A DNA stretch of 6,398 nucleotides from B21-G16 sp003644825 [NCBI: Candidatus Zhuqueibacterota bacterium] (GTDB taxonomy: Bacteria > SM23-31 > B21-G16), in contig QNDJ01000106.1 in NCBI GenBank assembly GCA_003644825.1, positions 1 to 6,398 on the forward strand, read 5' to 3'. How positions within the stretch are numbered: position 1 is the stretch's first letter; the number at the start of each line of letters is the position of its first letter. The notes beneath the pieces are model-generated. The model was not told the origin of the DNA, made no database searches, and was given only the letters and a program-made list of their open reading frames with translations. The translations under genes were made by a program, and so were the position numbers. Shown in pieces: positions 5,753 to 6,398 of the stretch.

Positions 5753-6397
5753 ATGAGAAATAAAATATTAATAATCATTTTTTTCTATTTAATGATATTA
5801 TTTCTTTTGAGAGGAAGTTCGTATTCTCAGTTCCATTTTACGGATGATAGGTTCTGGATTACTATTTCTGGTGGGCTTGGAATGCCGCAAAAAAGTAGTA
5901 GTGAATACCTTTTTCCACGTTATGGTTTTATTGGTGGAACAGGTTTTGCTTTTAACCTGTTCAATATTTTTGACCTGCAATCTGGTATATATGGTATGTA
6001 TTCAATTTCTGCAGAGAAAATAATATATGCCCCACCTTTAAGCAGTTTAATGGTGGAAGGTAAATACAAACCGAAATTTAATGTAGTCTGGTTTTCTCAG
6101 GATGTTATGATAACTTTATCAGAGTCAAGTCAAAACCTTATGTATGGTCTTCTTGGAGCAGGTATCTATTATGTTCAACTGACGAGACAAAAAACCGAAA
6201 GCAGTTCAGGTCTAATAACAGGAGGAAAACCTGAAAATATAACCAGAAATTCTTTTGGAATTAATTTAGGGTTCGGGAATAGAATAGCTTCTGTTTTTTA
6301 TGGCCTGGATGTGGTTATAGAGATTCGTTATCATTTTCTTCTTTCTTTCAGTCCATATCCAAGATTTTCTTCCATTGTTATAGGTATTATGTTTTAA
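5753..6397 (+). CDS. Putative outer-membrane beta-barrel protein
   Basis: A 214-residue secreted protein of unknown specific function. From ATG 5753 it has a classic Sec signal peptide: basic start (MRNK), hydrophobic core (5-19) and a likely signal peptidase I site after SYS (residue 25), giving mature QFHFTDDRF. The rest shows alternating hydrophobic/polar strands ending in aromatics: WITISGGLGM, RYGFIGGTGFAFNLF, LQSGIYGMYSIS, VVWFSQDVMITL, LMYGLLGAGIYYVQL, FGINLGFGNR, DVVIEIRYHFLLSF and the final SSIVIGIMF. This suggests about eight strands, as in small OmpW/OmpA-like barrels, and the terminal Phe fits a BAM-type signal. The stop is complete at 6395-6397, one base before the window ends. 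It lies 90 nt after the lipoprotein gene with a hairpin between; expression may depend on readthrough or on a promoter near 5670-5702 that I cannot define. Confidence 0.78.
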   Translation: MRNKILIIIFFYLMILFLLRGSSYSQFHFTDDRFWITISGGLGMPQKSSSEYLFPRYGFIGGTGFAFNLFNIFDLQSGIYGMYSISAEKIIYAPPLSSLMVEGKYKPKFNVVWFSQDVMITLSESSQNLMYGLLGAGIYYVQLTRQKTESSSGLITGGKPENITRNSFGINLGFGNRIASVFYGLDVVIEIRYHFLLSFSPYPRFSSIVIGIMF

Positions 6398-6398
6398 C

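Noticed and set aside
5662-5763. Small frame ATG 5662 overlapping the lipoprotein stop (33 codons)
   Set aside because: It runs through the terminator hairpin, has no ribosome binding site and no recognisable protein features.

Overview
The window is AT-rich and reads almost entirely on the + strand. It looks like a chromosomal stretch from a low-GC, Gram-negative (diderm) bacterium. Diderm character is suggested by a sedoheptulose-7-phosphate isomerase (heptose for LPS or glycoprotein), a small outer-membrane beta-barrel protein and a probable lipoprotein. A bacterial geranylgeranylglyceryl phosphate (GGGP) synthase of the Bacteroidetes/archaeal 'group II' kind points towards the Fibrobacteres-Chlorobi-Bacteroidetes (FCB) superphylum or a related candidate phylum. 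Clear Shine-Dalgarno sites and TTG starts argue against a typical Bacteroidetes genome. Arginine is mostly AGA/AGG and the proteins are rich in Lys/Glu. Species cannot be named from this.

Bases 2-5139 form one tightly packed run of five genes: the 3' end of recX, alaS (alanyl-tRNA synthetase), a GGGP synthase-family gene, gmhA and an inositol-monophosphatase-family phosphatase. Gaps are 2-23 nt and no terminator is visible between them, so they are probably co-transcribed. The recX-alaS order is common in bacteria and suggests recA just upstream. The run joins RecA control, tRNA charging and three small-metabolite enzymes, two of which (GGGP synthase, GmhA) point to the cell envelope.

Bases 5140-5245 are a 106-nt AT-rich intergenic region with a possible sigma70-type promoter, ending in a perfect AGGAGG ribosome binding site. 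It serves a second unit of two envelope genes: a small lipoprotein-like protein with a carboxypeptidase-regulatory-like beta-sandwich (5246-5662) and a roughly 8-stranded outer-membrane beta-barrel protein (5753-6397). A 12-bp perfect hairpin lies between them (5707-5736).

The window is mostly housekeeping and contains no mobile element, CRISPR array, tRNA or rRNA that I can see. The most notable item is the archaeal-type ether-lipid enzyme placed beside gmhA, that is, a potential ether-lipid step in a bacterium that also appears to make heptose.
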